A stretch of DNA of 64,000 bases. Source: Planctomycetaceae bacterium UBA2671 (GTDB lineage: Bacteria; Planctomycetota; Planctomycetia; Planctomycetales; Planctomycetaceae). The position numbers and the translations under genes were made by a program. Of the stretch, positions 48,301 through 56,698 are shown piece after piece (position 1 is the first letter of the stretch; every line of letters starts with the position of its first letter). The stretch is from contig DEML01000116.1 in the NCBI GenBank assembly GCA_002359185.1, positions 13,012-77,011 on the forward strand, written 5' to 3'. The notes below the pieces were generated by a model that saw only the letters and a list, made by a program, of their open reading frames with translations, searched no databases and was not told where the DNA came from.

Positions 48301-48600
48301 TCGTAAAGGTGTCTGATTCGTTGCCTCAACGGTTTCTTCAGAAGAATTTCGATCCTGCCTTGGCTGGCTCTCATTGTTTGATAATGGAGACAATTCATTG
48401 GTGAGATGAGGTGCACTGGCGATGTGAGGAGTAGCCGGGTTTGTATCAGAAGCGCTTGGCTGGTTCGCGACTGCTCCTGCCAGGGAACTCAATACGAGCC
48501 GTTCTTCCAGCATTTCGACCTGAATCTGATCATAAAGTCTCTCCGTTTCCACGGGAGTCTTTGCCGCTTGGAAGATCTCGAATAGTCGTTGACCAAACAT
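45373..48600 (-). CDS. large surface protein: LEPR-XLL-like start, metzincin motif, two HbpS/GlcG-like domains
   Basis: This protein of ~1,076 residues lacks a classical signal peptide and instead has MLEERLVLSS near residue 30. This resembles the LEPR-XLL type N-terminus of large planctomycete surface proteins. A Ser/Pro/Asn-rich stretch follows, then a metzincin-type protease domain (~205-370) with the zinc motif HEAGHVSGLED and a Met-turn (LMSRS). Two repeats (~385-560 and ~780-950) resemble HbpS/GlcG (DUF336) heme-binding-type domains (IIAIVDRNGNILGVR... AVAKARTAALFS and VFAVTDTNGEVLGLYRM... AVAKARNVAYYS). The fusion of a protease and HbpS-like domains is unusual. It may be exported by the neighbouring SecA-like/M50-HlyD pair (inference). 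The start may be GTG 48609 or ATG 48600. Confidence 0.78.
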   Translation of the reverse strand: MFGQRLFEIFQAAKTPVETERLYDQIQVEMLEERLVLSSLAGAVANQPSASDTNPATPHIASAPHLTNELSPLSNNESQPRQDRNSSEETVEATNQTPLRSGADSSESGSILPTAWETEDPGDPAESTPFNTPRIKSSGNAAANSITFDTGTDLTFETDPQLIPNSADIDLDSLTRPTDPASLPVISQENSPGSESADWFIDQYETVTIKYDFRDAEGYSNTISVEQQALAVQALQGWSEASGGKIEFIQDTEADLSEIVNIGVGDLAAFGHTSQRDGTLGLSQVQTSEQNEHPKVVGMIWLDQAENWENNYNNGNVNNSYDFFTVIAHEAGHVSGLEDIFQSDPAQLMSRSYENEHNLESISQSLNNAIFMPMDSQNGNGANAFVLHAMVATPEQLTPAEVASLLNYGSEVTASNDAIIAIVDRNGNILGVRAEQEVLDNFAGDPQGLAFAIDGAVAKARTAALFSNGDPNNGDGGTFAPLTSRLVRFISQSTVTEREVNSNPNDIDPNSTVRGPGFIAPIGLGGHFPPDIPNTPQVDLFAIEHTNRDSIIHPGDDGIKGTADDVTLRGRFNIDPAFVPAGQELAAPEAYGFVSGINPGAQSRGIATLPGGIPLFRDTDLDGIGDTLIGGVGVFFPGPDGYASFEQGFVPGVGQTTEERTNAPKVLEAELIALAVAGGSTQAAEFAHEPLAKTAFAGNPVSDIDLPFGRLDLVGIQLAALGPTAGCVGIMETVELALNTPPGVSSGADQIVSDTGDLNNNGVFDTGIDIEDPMNLGNFTADPQLYRNGLNVPEGYLVTPHASATDPALTAAVVQQIIEDAIEAAEVTRAAVRLEAPDQSPGARTRMVFAVTDTNGEVLGLYRMQDATTFSIDVAVAKARNVAYYSDPNDVLPIDKDTPFDPNNTSPEPIDPATAFTNRTFRYLSEPRFPDGVDGTPAAPFSILNNPSIDPTTGENIGAPAAASTFTSVLGYDAFNPQTNFRDPGDAGVMPAVGASTRANQNGVVFFPGSTPLYINNQIVGGFGVSGDGVDQDDVVTYLGATEFLPDGVNIPRADQVFVDGVRLPYQKFLRNPFG

Positions 48601-49253
48601 AACATGCACCAGTGCTCTGTGAGAAGTTCTGAACTCCAGGTTGGAGAGTTTTTGTGAGCGTATAAAGAATCAGTCAGGACGACAGGAATATCAGCTGGTT
48701 TTGATGACGAGCGATTCTCAGCTCACTGAATTGTGAAGCTCAAGAATTAAAAGTGGTTTTTTGAGGTGGGGCATCGGTAATTGAGTTAAAGTATTGATCC
48801 GTACAACCCTCATTATCGGCAAACTCACCCAGATGTGATCAGGTTGAATCTTAAAAAGCTGAGAACAGTTCCATGAAAATCGAAAATCTTGAGCTCAGAA
48901 TTGTAATTATGGGATCAAATCTATCAAAAAATTGTTCAGTATGAATTCCCCTTGTGAGACTTGTGATATCCTGAATACTATCTGTTATGAACAGTTCCCA
49001 CCTCATTTGCTGTTCATGGTTGATTTGAGTTTTCACCTTCCCCAATTCCTTCCTATCAACATCTGCTTTTTCGTGAAGTAGATAATGATCTGTAAGTACA
49101 CTGTATCTCCTTTGATTGCAGTTCCTGTAATTCCTCCCACCATTAAGTTGTCCCGTTAACGATTTCAAATTCCCTCTGAAATTCGATTGCGGATTAACGA
49201 TCAATTGCCTCTCAATCAATCCCGTTTTTCCACGTTAGCCGTTTAGGGCTGCG
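48601..49253. other. divergent intergenic region between surface protein and barrel genes
   Basis: About 650 bases without a convincing gene. A 122-codon minus-strand frame (48851-49219) has no family features or ribosome site. The region is A/T-rich and should contain promoters for both divergent genes. Confidence 0.4.
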
Positions 49254-51572
49254 ATGATTTACTACAAAAGTCTCATATACCGATTTCACGATCGATTCTT
49301 CACTGATGAGTTTCGGCTCACAGGATGGGACTTGAGTTCTGCATATTTTCAGGCGAAATATTCCTTACTGATAAAAGGGCTCTCGTCGCTTCTGTTTGTC
49401 ATAGCAGCGAGCTTGATGGCCTCAACCGCTTGCGGGCAGGCTCTTCAGCGATTTGAAGCTTCCGGGCAGTATGAACGTGATGAAAAGCATTCAGGCTCGA
49501 CATTGAAGGTTGAGACAGAGAATCGTTTTCGGCTCACGCCACTGAATCAGATTGCTGTTCAAGAATTCGATAAAACTGCAAAATCGCCAGCCATGCCCAG
49601 GTTAGAAGTCCCTCCGTTATCAAAGAGCGATGACGATTTAAAGCTGGATGTCCTACAGCCTGGGACCAGGATGTTTGTCGATTCCCCTTCCCCGGTAAAA
49701 ACAGCTCGATTGTTCTCTGAAGACTCCCCCTTAATTCTGCCTGAGCCCGTCGTTGAAACTGCTCCCACCCTCAATCCCCCGATCTTAAGACGTCCTCTCG
49801 CAGAATTTGGGCCTCCACAAATTGAGTTGGAGGAGGAAGAGGTCAATCTGTTTGAGGACTCTCTTCTGACATATCCTCACGAAGCTCCACTCGGGTACAC
49901 CGGGCCTTCTGGAATTCTGCCCAAGGATGCCCAAACAACGAGTCACTTTGTCCCGGTGGAAGATCGCTGGCGTTCCGGATTTCCGGACTGGGATCGATAC
50001 GACCAGGGGCAGCCGTCGGGAGTTGATTATCCTTATGAGCATGGACGCTGGTATGACCCGTACAATCAAAATTATCTCAAAGGTGATTTTCCGATCATCG
50101 GTCAGCATCTCTTCATGAATATTACAGCAGAGTATGAAACCCTCCAGGAATTTCGTCAGTTACCTGTCGCGACTTCTCCTTTTGAAAGTACGATCGATCC
50201 ATTTTCGGAGCCATTCTTTGGGGATCCCAATCAGTACTTCTCGTCCAATTTATTCCTGATGTCCTTTGAATTGTTTCACGGCAATGCGGCTTTCAAGCCG
50301 ATTGACTGGCAATTCAAAATGACTACTGCATTCAATATCAATTACCTCGATACGAATGAACTCGCGGTCGTGAATCCTGATATTCGAGAGGGAACAACCA
50401 GGCTTGATGATTATTTTGCACTTCAGGAATATTTCTTTGAGTGGAAGATGGCGGACTTGAGTCCGCATTACGATTTCGTCTCCGCACGAGTTGGATCGCA
50501 GGAATTCGTCAGCGATTTTAAGGGATTTATCTTCGATGATGTCAATCGTGGTGCCCGGGTTTTTGGAACACGGCTGGCTAACCGCGATCAGTTTAACATC
50601 GTTTTGTTCGATCAGGTTGAAAAAGACACCAATAGCCTGTTGAATACTTTCAATGATCGAAAACAAAACACTCTCATCATGAATTACTACCGGCAGGATT
50701 TCATTTCCCCCGGTTACACGGCTCAAGCCAGTTTTCATTACAATATTGACCGACCGGACTTTCTGTTCGATAACAACAATTTTCTGGCCCGCCCCGATCC
50801 TGTCGGTATTTTTGAGCCGCATCAGGTGGAAGCCTACTATTTGGGCTTATCTGGCCAGGGGCATATCGAAAAGCTGAACATCTCGAATGCGTTTTACTAT
50901 GTGTTCGGACATGACAGTATGAATCCGATTGCGGGAAAAGCTCAGGATATCAGCGCCTGCATGGCTGCTCTCGAACTCTCCTACGACCGCGACTGGGCTC
51001 GATTCCGCACATCCTTCTTTTATGCTTCGGGAGACAGCAATCCCAACGATACAACCGCAACAGGCTTCGATACGATTCTCGATGCCCCCAACTTTGCCGG
51101 AGGAGAATTCAGCTATTGGCAACGCCAGCAGCTGCAACTATTCGGCGTGAGTCTCGTGCAGCGGGAAAGCCTTGTTCCCGACTTGAGAACCAGCAAATTT
51201 CAGGGACAATCGAACTTCGTTAATCCTGGGTTATTGCTGTTTAATGTCGGTATGGATTTTGATATCACGCCGAAGTTGAAGATGATCACCAACGCGAACT
51301 ATATCATGTTCGACGATACCGAAGTTCTCGAAACCTACACCTTTCAGGATGATATCGCCACCGCAATTGGGACCGACCTGAGCATTGGTTTTGAATACCG
51401 CCCTTTACTGAGCGATAACATCGTGTTCGAAGCAGGGATTGCAACCCTGATACCCGATGAAGGGCTCAAAGATCTGTACGGCAAGTACGATCCGTTCACG
51501 ATTGCCCAGGTCAATAATCCAGAACTCGATCCCCTGTTCTCCATATTTGTGCAGGGTGCGTTCATCTATTAA
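49254..51572 (+). CDS. outer-membrane beta-barrel protein (porin-like)
   Basis: A signal peptide is visible after a ~35-residue N-terminal extension (LIKGLSSLLFVIAASLMASTACGQA). Residues ~60-250 are a Pro/Glu-rich linker. From ~280 onward the sequence alternates hydrophobic and polar residues in strands typical of a large barrel, with Asp/Asn loops, and it ends in an aromatic residue (GAFIY). It resembles planctomycete porin-like/alginate-export-type barrels, but I cannot assign a substrate. Position directly before a TolC-family gene and upstream of the electron-transfer genes makes it a candidate outer-membrane partner of the cytochromes. AGGG lies six bases before ATG 49254. Confidence 0.7.
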   Translation: MIYYKSLIYRFHDRFFTDEFRLTGWDLSSAYFQAKYSLLIKGLSSLLFVIAASLMASTACGQALQRFEASGQYERDEKHSGSTLKVETENRFRLTPLNQIAVQEFDKTAKSPAMPRLEVPPLSKSDDDLKLDVLQPGTRMFVDSPSPVKTARLFSEDSPLILPEPVVETAPTLNPPILRRPLAEFGPPQIELEEEEVNLFEDSLLTYPHEAPLGYTGPSGILPKDAQTTSHFVPVEDRWRSGFPDWDRYDQGQPSGVDYPYEHGRWYDPYNQNYLKGDFPIIGQHLFMNITAEYETLQEFRQLPVATSPFESTIDPFSEPFFGDPNQYFSSNLFLMSFELFHGNAAFKPIDWQFKMTTAFNINYLDTNELAVVNPDIREGTTRLDDYFALQEYFFEWKMADLSPHYDFVSARVGSQEFVSDFKGFIFDDVNRGARVFGTRLANRDQFNIVLFDQVEKDTNSLLNTFNDRKQNTLIMNYYRQDFISPGYTAQASFHYNIDRPDFLFDNNNFLARPDPVGIFEPHQVEAYYLGLSGQGHIEKLNISNAFYYVFGHDSMNPIAGKAQDISACMAALELSYDRDWARFRTSFFYASGDSNPNDTTATGFDTILDAPNFAGGEFSYWQRQQLQLFGVSLVQRESLVPDLRTSKFQGQSNFVNPGLLLFNVGMDFDITPKLKMITNANYIMFDDTEVLETYTFQDDIATAIGTDLSIGFEYRPLLSDNIVFEAGIATLIPDEGLKDLYGKYDPFTIAQVNNPELDPLFSIFVQGAFIY

Positions 51573-51652
51573 TTTCCAGGAAATGTATTCGTATGAATGG
51601 ATTTGCTTCTCTCATTAACTCCGCTGAATTTCTCAAGCTGTCATTATGATCC

Positions 51653-53422
51653 ATGACGATCAGTAATCCCTTTCATCACATCGAATTCAAAGACCGGAAT
51701 GACTTCGAGTTCTCCAGGATCGTCTGGTGCTGCGCGTGTTGTGTGATTCTTTGCTGCGGAATCGGCTGTGCCAGATTGCCCAAAACGTCAACCACATCTA
51801 TAGCCTTGGCTAACCCAGATTCAACCGCAGTGGAAGAGTATCCGGCCCTGATCGTAAGTGCCGAGATGGATGGCGAAAAACATCGCGAGGCGAATCTGAC
51901 TCAGCTCAACGTTAGCGAATCGCAACTTCTTGAGGAAAGCACTAACGAAGAAGTCATCGAATTTGCTGCTTATTCGACCAATTCCGATTTACAAACTTCG
52001 GAAGCCTTAACGATTTCCATGGCAATGCAGGTGATGCTTGAGAATAATCCACTGGTCAGGCAGGCACAACTTTCTCAGGAAATGCAGCAGACGCTCATCG
52101 ATCAATCTCTGGCTGAGTTCGATACTACGCTTTCCTCGAACCTCGATATGAGACAGGTCAACCAACAGGCCAGTTCCGCAATCGATGCTCTGGGGACGGG
52201 ACAAAATACAATTTCGACGACCAGCCTGGGAACTTCGAATGGACCTGATCTACTGGCTTTTGGGAAAAAATGGGAAACCGGAACACAAACCCGACTGGCG
52301 TATGGCAGCAATTATAATAACAACAATCCTTCCGGGTCCTTTCTTCTGGTGAACCCGGCTTACTCCTCAAATTTATCTCTGAGTGTCAGCCAACCGCTCT
52401 GGCAGGGAAGAAATCAAAATGTCAATGAGGCTCCTATTGCGATCGCCAAATTAAATCAGGCGCGGTCAAAGTATGAAACTCGGGAAACGGTCACCGATCT
52501 GATTGTCGAACTTCATGCAGCCTACTGGTCGGTCTATCAACTCCAGCAGGAAGTCACACTCATTGAACAGGAATTATCGGATGCCGAACATTTGCATCAC
52601 GAAGAAGAAGTACGTCTCAAACTCGGTGAAGGGAGTATGGTGCGTCTGACACGCTCGCTCGATTATGTTCAACAACTAAAAATCGAACTGGCCCAAGTTG
52701 AGCAACGAGCGTTCGAGGCTGAACAGAGACTCTTCCTGACCATGGGGATTGATCAGTCACTGTCTACTATACCTCGTCATCTGATCGCCGAGCCCGTATC
52801 CAATCTTATCGCAATAGACGCGGTCAGCAGTCGCGAGCAGGCACTTCAGAATCGAAATGAACTCAAAATTGCCCGCCAAAAACTCAAGACCGCGGAACTC
52901 CAGAGACTGCAGGCTGAAGACCTGACAAAACCATCAATCAACGTTGTGGGTCGCGTTGGAGTTTCCGGACTCGATTCGAATGCCTTCGGAGCGATCCAGA
53001 ATGCCAGTTCCGGAAACTATCACAACTGGATGATGGGCCTGAACTATGAACGTAAACTTGGCAAACGAGGCGAACAGGCCCTGCTGAAACGAGCGGAGTT
53101 GCAGTTTCAGTCTGCGATGATTGAACTGCGAAAAGCTGAGAACATTATCAACTACGATGTCGACCAGAGCCTGGAACAGGTGCGGAAAAGCTATGACATC
53201 TATCAGGCCCAACTGACTCGCTCTAACCTCCTCATAGAGCAACTCGATATCTACAACAAGCTGTACCACAAAGGGCAAATCACCATTGAACAACTGGTGG
53301 AATCGCGTGGTAATCTCCTCTCCGTTCAACGCGACGAATTGCTGGCGCTGGTCAATTACAATCTATCGATTGTTGTCTATCACCGCAGCCTCGGAAATTT
53401 AACGCATCGTTATTCCCTTTGA
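51653..53422 (+). CDS. TolC-family outer-membrane efflux lipoprotein
   Basis: The N-terminus is a lipoprotein-type signal (CCVILCCGIGC). After a ~100-residue linker, the protein follows the OEP/TolC pattern with two helical hairpin repeats: LTISMAMQVMLENNPLVRQAQL, TRLAYGSNY..., SLSVSQPLWQGRNQN, long coiled coils around residues 260-340 and 500-570, and a repeat at LKIARQKLKTAELQRLQAEDLTKP. TolC-type proteins form outer-membrane exit ducts working with HlyD-type adaptors. No adaptor or pump gene is on the same strand; the M50-HlyD fusion lies 8 kb away on the other strand. The gene follows the barrel gene by 80 bases. Confidence 0.88.
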   Translation: MTISNPFHHIEFKDRNDFEFSRIVWCCACCVILCCGIGCARLPKTSTTSIALANPDSTAVEEYPALIVSAEMDGEKHREANLTQLNVSESQLLEESTNEEVIEFAAYSTNSDLQTSEALTISMAMQVMLENNPLVRQAQLSQEMQQTLIDQSLAEFDTTLSSNLDMRQVNQQASSAIDALGTGQNTISTTSLGTSNGPDLLAFGKKWETGTQTRLAYGSNYNNNNPSGSFLLVNPAYSSNLSLSVSQPLWQGRNQNVNEAPIAIAKLNQARSKYETRETVTDLIVELHAAYWSVYQLQQEVTLIEQELSDAEHLHHEEEVRLKLGEGSMVRLTRSLDYVQQLKIELAQVEQRAFEAEQRLFLTMGIDQSLSTIPRHLIAEPVSNLIAIDAVSSREQALQNRNELKIARQKLKTAELQRLQAEDLTKPSINVVGRVGVSGLDSNAFGAIQNASSGNYHNWMMGLNYERKLGKRGEQALLKRAELQFQSAMIELRKAENIINYDVDQSLEQVRKSYDIYQAQLTRSNLLIEQLDIYNKLYHKGQITIEQLVESRGNLLSVQRDELLALVNYNLSIVVYHRSLGNLTHRYSL

Positions 53423-53742
53423 TTTGAATTTCTACTGCTATCTGTCCTCAGGCTGCTTCTGCGAAATGGAGTGCTAAATGTCAATTCAAACCGGTCACGT
53501 GCATCTGGGTAAATATTAGTACAATTTGATCATCACAATTTCTAAAGAAATTGAAGACAGATCACGTCGGATACTGTACACTTCCAGTCATACTCGCCAC
53601 TATTTCATAAATGCTCCATTCGCTGAGCAGTCACAGGGATAGGAGCTGAGACGCAACAATCGTGATCGATGAGTGACTTCCAATGTCGCTCTAATATTTC
53701 TCAACAATTTTATTTGCACAATCATAATATTAAGGTGTCGAA

Positions 53743-54738
53743 TTGCTTATTACGCGATCACATTGGATTGGCCATCGAGTGTGGGCGCTGGTGACTTTGC
53801 TGGTCGGCATCATCAGCATTGTGATCTTTGCGTTTCGAGTCGCAAATTCTGAAAGCTGGCCTACGGGGAGCGATCCCTACTGCTTCCTGCTGGGAGTTGG
53901 AGCGTTCCTGATTATCGTCTTCGAAAGTCTGCTCTGGCTTCGCAAGAAATTACGGCTCGTCCGGATTCTTGGGAAGCCGAAGACCTGGATGAAAGCTCAT
54001 ATCTGGCTCGGATTATTGTGTGTTCCCTTCGCGGTTATGCACAGTGGCCTAAGGTTTGGAGGACCACTAACGACTGCTCTGATGGTCATTTTTGGCCTGG
54101 TCATTCTCAGTGGAGTGAGTGGATTAATTCTCCAGCAGTTCATTCCCAAAATGATGTTTCAGATGATTCCTCACGAAACAATTCATTCACAAATCCCCCG
54201 CGTTGTCTGTCATTTACGGAATGATGCCGAAGGCTTGATTCGACAGTTGAATCGTGATTTTGCCTTTGAGAAAATGCAGGGTGATCTGCTCCATCTGGAA
54301 CGGGTTGAACACGAAGCCCTTCGAAGTCAGTTTCTGATAGAAGGAGACGACAAGCGAAATCGGGGAGGCGCGAGCAATATCAAGTCGATTTCTGCTCCTA
54401 CGATTTTTCGCCAAAACATTCCGAAAGATCATCCTCTTGTCAAATTTGCGAAAGAGTATCTCGATGACTTTATGAGCCTGAAAAAGTATGGCTCTTCGCC
54501 ATTGCGGGATTCTGTTCGCATGCAGCGAGAGTTTCGAAAAGTACGCACCGAGTTGGAAGAATCGCAGGTGGCAACACTGGATCAACTGGAAAAAATTTGC
54601 AGCGAACGAAACGAACTGCATCAGCAATACCGTCTGCATCTCCTGCTCCATTTCTGGTTGTATGTGCATTACCCGTTGACGATTCTCCTGTTGGGATTGT
54701 TGGGAGTGCATATCTATTTTGGATTGTATTATTGGTAG
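53743..54738 (+). CDS. di-heme b membrane protein
   Basis: The 331-residue protein has about five transmembrane helices. Helix 3 carries H86 and H100 and the last helix carries H309 and H323, both pairs 14 residues apart. This spacing is what is needed to ligate two stacked b hemes across the membrane (H86/H309 and H100/H323), as in ferric reductase- and cytochrome b-type proteins. A ~170-residue soluble, partly coiled insert separates helices 4 and 5. No NADPH or flavin domain is present, so electrons must come from other subunits. Start is TTG 53743 with AAGGTG five bases upstream. It is followed by the decaheme gene, its likely periplasmic acceptor. Confidence 0.8.
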   Translation: MLITRSHWIGHRVWALVTLLVGIISIVIFAFRVANSESWPTGSDPYCFLLGVGAFLIIVFESLLWLRKKLRLVRILGKPKTWMKAHIWLGLLCVPFAVMHSGLRFGGPLTTALMVIFGLVILSGVSGLILQQFIPKMMFQMIPHETIHSQIPRVVCHLRNDAEGLIRQLNRDFAFEKMQGDLLHLERVEHEALRSQFLIEGDDKRNRGGASNIKSISAPTIFRQNIPKDHPLVKFAKEYLDDFMSLKKYGSSPLRDSVRMQREFRKVRTELEESQVATLDQLEKICSERNELHQQYRLHLLLHFWLYVHYPLTILLLGLLGVHIYFGLYYW

Positions 54739-54818
54739 GATATACAAATCTGTTACGGTGAAAGTGTCTCACACTTGATCTCGAACTGTTCACTACCCTT
54801 GCGTGAAACGACTGATTG

Positions 54819-56630
54819 ATGGCCTTAAATAAGAATCTAATGACGGACCAATCTGGAAAGACGGCTGGCGCACGCGTCAATCGAATTCCTCCGGATTACT
54901 ATCGTCGGTCCGATTCGATTCGAAAATGGCGTCATTTTCTGCTGGCGATTTCCGTCTTGCTTGTAGGAGCCATCATTCTATTTTCAGTCGACTGGAATGG
55001 AGTCCGGTCAAACGGGCTCCAGGGGTCAACTCTTGTCAAATGGGCGACCAATCATGGAGAGATTAGTCAGGCTCATGCGGCTTGGGAACATCAGTGCGAA
55101 GTCTGCCATGAACCCTTCAATCCAATTCGAGATCAACATGTCGGCAGTTTCTTCAATTCCATTGCCGGAACCCAGTTCAAAACCGAAGCACGTTGCACGT
55201 CCTGCCATCAGGAATCGCTCGGGCATGTCTGTCAACATTCGATAATCGATCAACAGGGCTGTGCGAGTTGTCATCACGAACATCGAGGACGCAATCACAA
55301 TATTACTGAAGTCCGAAATATAAGCTGCACGAAGTGTCACAAGGATCTTGAGAAAGCGATGGCAGGAGTTGAGCCGAAGACGGCCTGCAAAAAAACGTCT
55401 CATGCGAATGGCTGGCAATCGATTGAACATTTCTCGACGCAGTCTCATCCCCAATTTGTATCATTGGAAAATGGTGATCCCGGAAATATCAAATTCAACC
55501 ATCAATTACACCTTGCTTATGGACAAGGCCTGGGAGAAAAGGGGGGAGAAATCCTCGCTGAAATTGAGCCGGACTTCTCTGAAGAGCGGCTTAAACAACT
55601 TGCAGACAGCAAGCAGCTCAAATGCAGTGACTGTCATGAACGGGCAGGACTGGACTCCGCAGGAGATGCGGTGACACAACGAATGGATTTCCGTCCTATT
55701 GACTATGAACGTCATTGTCGATCTTGTCACCCGATGCGTTCTGCTGTCACACTCGTCGAACAAAGCTACGAAATTTCCAACGCGGCTCACGATCTTTACA
55801 AAAACGATCGCGACCAGTTGATTCAGGAGAGAATTCCTCACGGATTAACACTCGACCAGTTGGAATTTCAAATACGACAACGACTGGCCGGCGTGGCTGT
55901 CTACGAACAAGTCAAGTTATCACAGCGAGCAGATCATTCCCCTGTCATAATGCCGGGGCAAAGTGAAACCCAGCCACTACCAAATGGACTTCTGCCGAAT
56001 ACAGTTCGAGACGCAGATCAAACAGGGTCTCAAACAAAGAAAAATGATTCCCTGGAAAGCCTGCGATACTTGAGTCAAAAAGCAGTCGAGCAATTGACGG
56101 GATTAGGCGCGAATTGCACGAAGTGTCACTATTACACGGCGACTCTCGAAGATGGTCAGAAAAAGCAGGTCTTCTCATTCGAGGAAGCGAGGAATCTAAG
56201 CAAACTCGATTCTCAACCCGTGAATGGACAAATCGAAATCAGTCCTGCGAACATTCCTCAACTCTGGCTCAATAAATCAAAGTTTCATCACCATGCTCAC
56301 CGCATGGTTTCCTGTGAGAGCTGCCATCCAAAAGCCGAGTTGAAAAAAAACCAGGCGACTTATGCGGAACTTGTCGACACACCTGCGACATTCGACAATC
56401 TCGAAGTCATGATTCCAGGCATGGAGGTGTGTATAAAATGTCATTCAAACTCACCAGAACAGCAAAAGGAATCAGGGAATCATGCCATAGCCGGAGCCAG
56501 CGATGCGTGTGTCCTTTGCCATTCGTTTCACCAGGCAGATCAATACAATCAAGATGATAAATCGGAGTTTTCCAGTCATTTCCGAACGATCGAAGAATTC
56601 TTGAACTATCAAGGACCTTCCGAGGAATGA
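54819..56630 (+). CDS. membrane-anchored decaheme cytochrome c
   Basis: A single N-terminal helix (FLLAISVLLVGAIILF) anchors the protein, with the heme domain in the periplasm. Ten CXXCH sites are present, in order CEVCH, CTSCH, CASCH, CTKCH, CSDCH, CRSCH, CTKCH, CESCH, CIKCH and CVLCH. The first four are closely spaced and many are followed by further His that can serve as distal ligands (e.g. CASCHHEH). A CKKTSH sequence between sites 4 and 5 is not a regular heme site. It lies 80 bases after the di-heme b gene and 68 bases before the NuoEF fusion, suggesting one electron-transfer operon. GTG/TTG codons just upstream of ATG 54819 are less likely starts. Confidence 0.9.
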   Translation: MALNKNLMTDQSGKTAGARVNRIPPDYYRRSDSIRKWRHFLLAISVLLVGAIILFSVDWNGVRSNGLQGSTLVKWATNHGEISQAHAAWEHQCEVCHEPFNPIRDQHVGSFFNSIAGTQFKTEARCTSCHQESLGHVCQHSIIDQQGCASCHHEHRGRNHNITEVRNISCTKCHKDLEKAMAGVEPKTACKKTSHANGWQSIEHFSTQSHPQFVSLENGDPGNIKFNHQLHLAYGQGLGEKGGEILAEIEPDFSEERLKQLADSKQLKCSDCHERAGLDSAGDAVTQRMDFRPIDYERHCRSCHPMRSAVTLVEQSYEISNAAHDLYKNDRDQLIQERIPHGLTLDQLEFQIRQRLAGVAVYEQVKLSQRADHSPVIMPGQSETQPLPNGLLPNTVRDADQTGSQTKKNDSLESLRYLSQKAVEQLTGLGANCTKCHYYTATLEDGQKKQVFSFEEARNLSKLDSQPVNGQIEISPANIPQLWLNKSKFHHHAHRMVSCESCHPKAELKKNQATYAELVDTPATFDNLEVMIPGMEVCIKCHSNSPEQQKESGNHAIAGASDACVLCHSFHQADQYNQDDKSEFSSHFRTIEEFLNYQGPSEE

Positions 56631-56698
56631 TGTTTAAACTGTCACTTTAAGTAAGTCCCGATTCAATTTCCGAACCAGCCGCGACAGGCAGTGTATTT

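Noticed and set aside
48851..49219. 122-codon minus-strand frame in the spacer before the barrel gene
   Set aside because: No ribosome site, no domain pattern and composition like the surrounding A/T-rich spacer.
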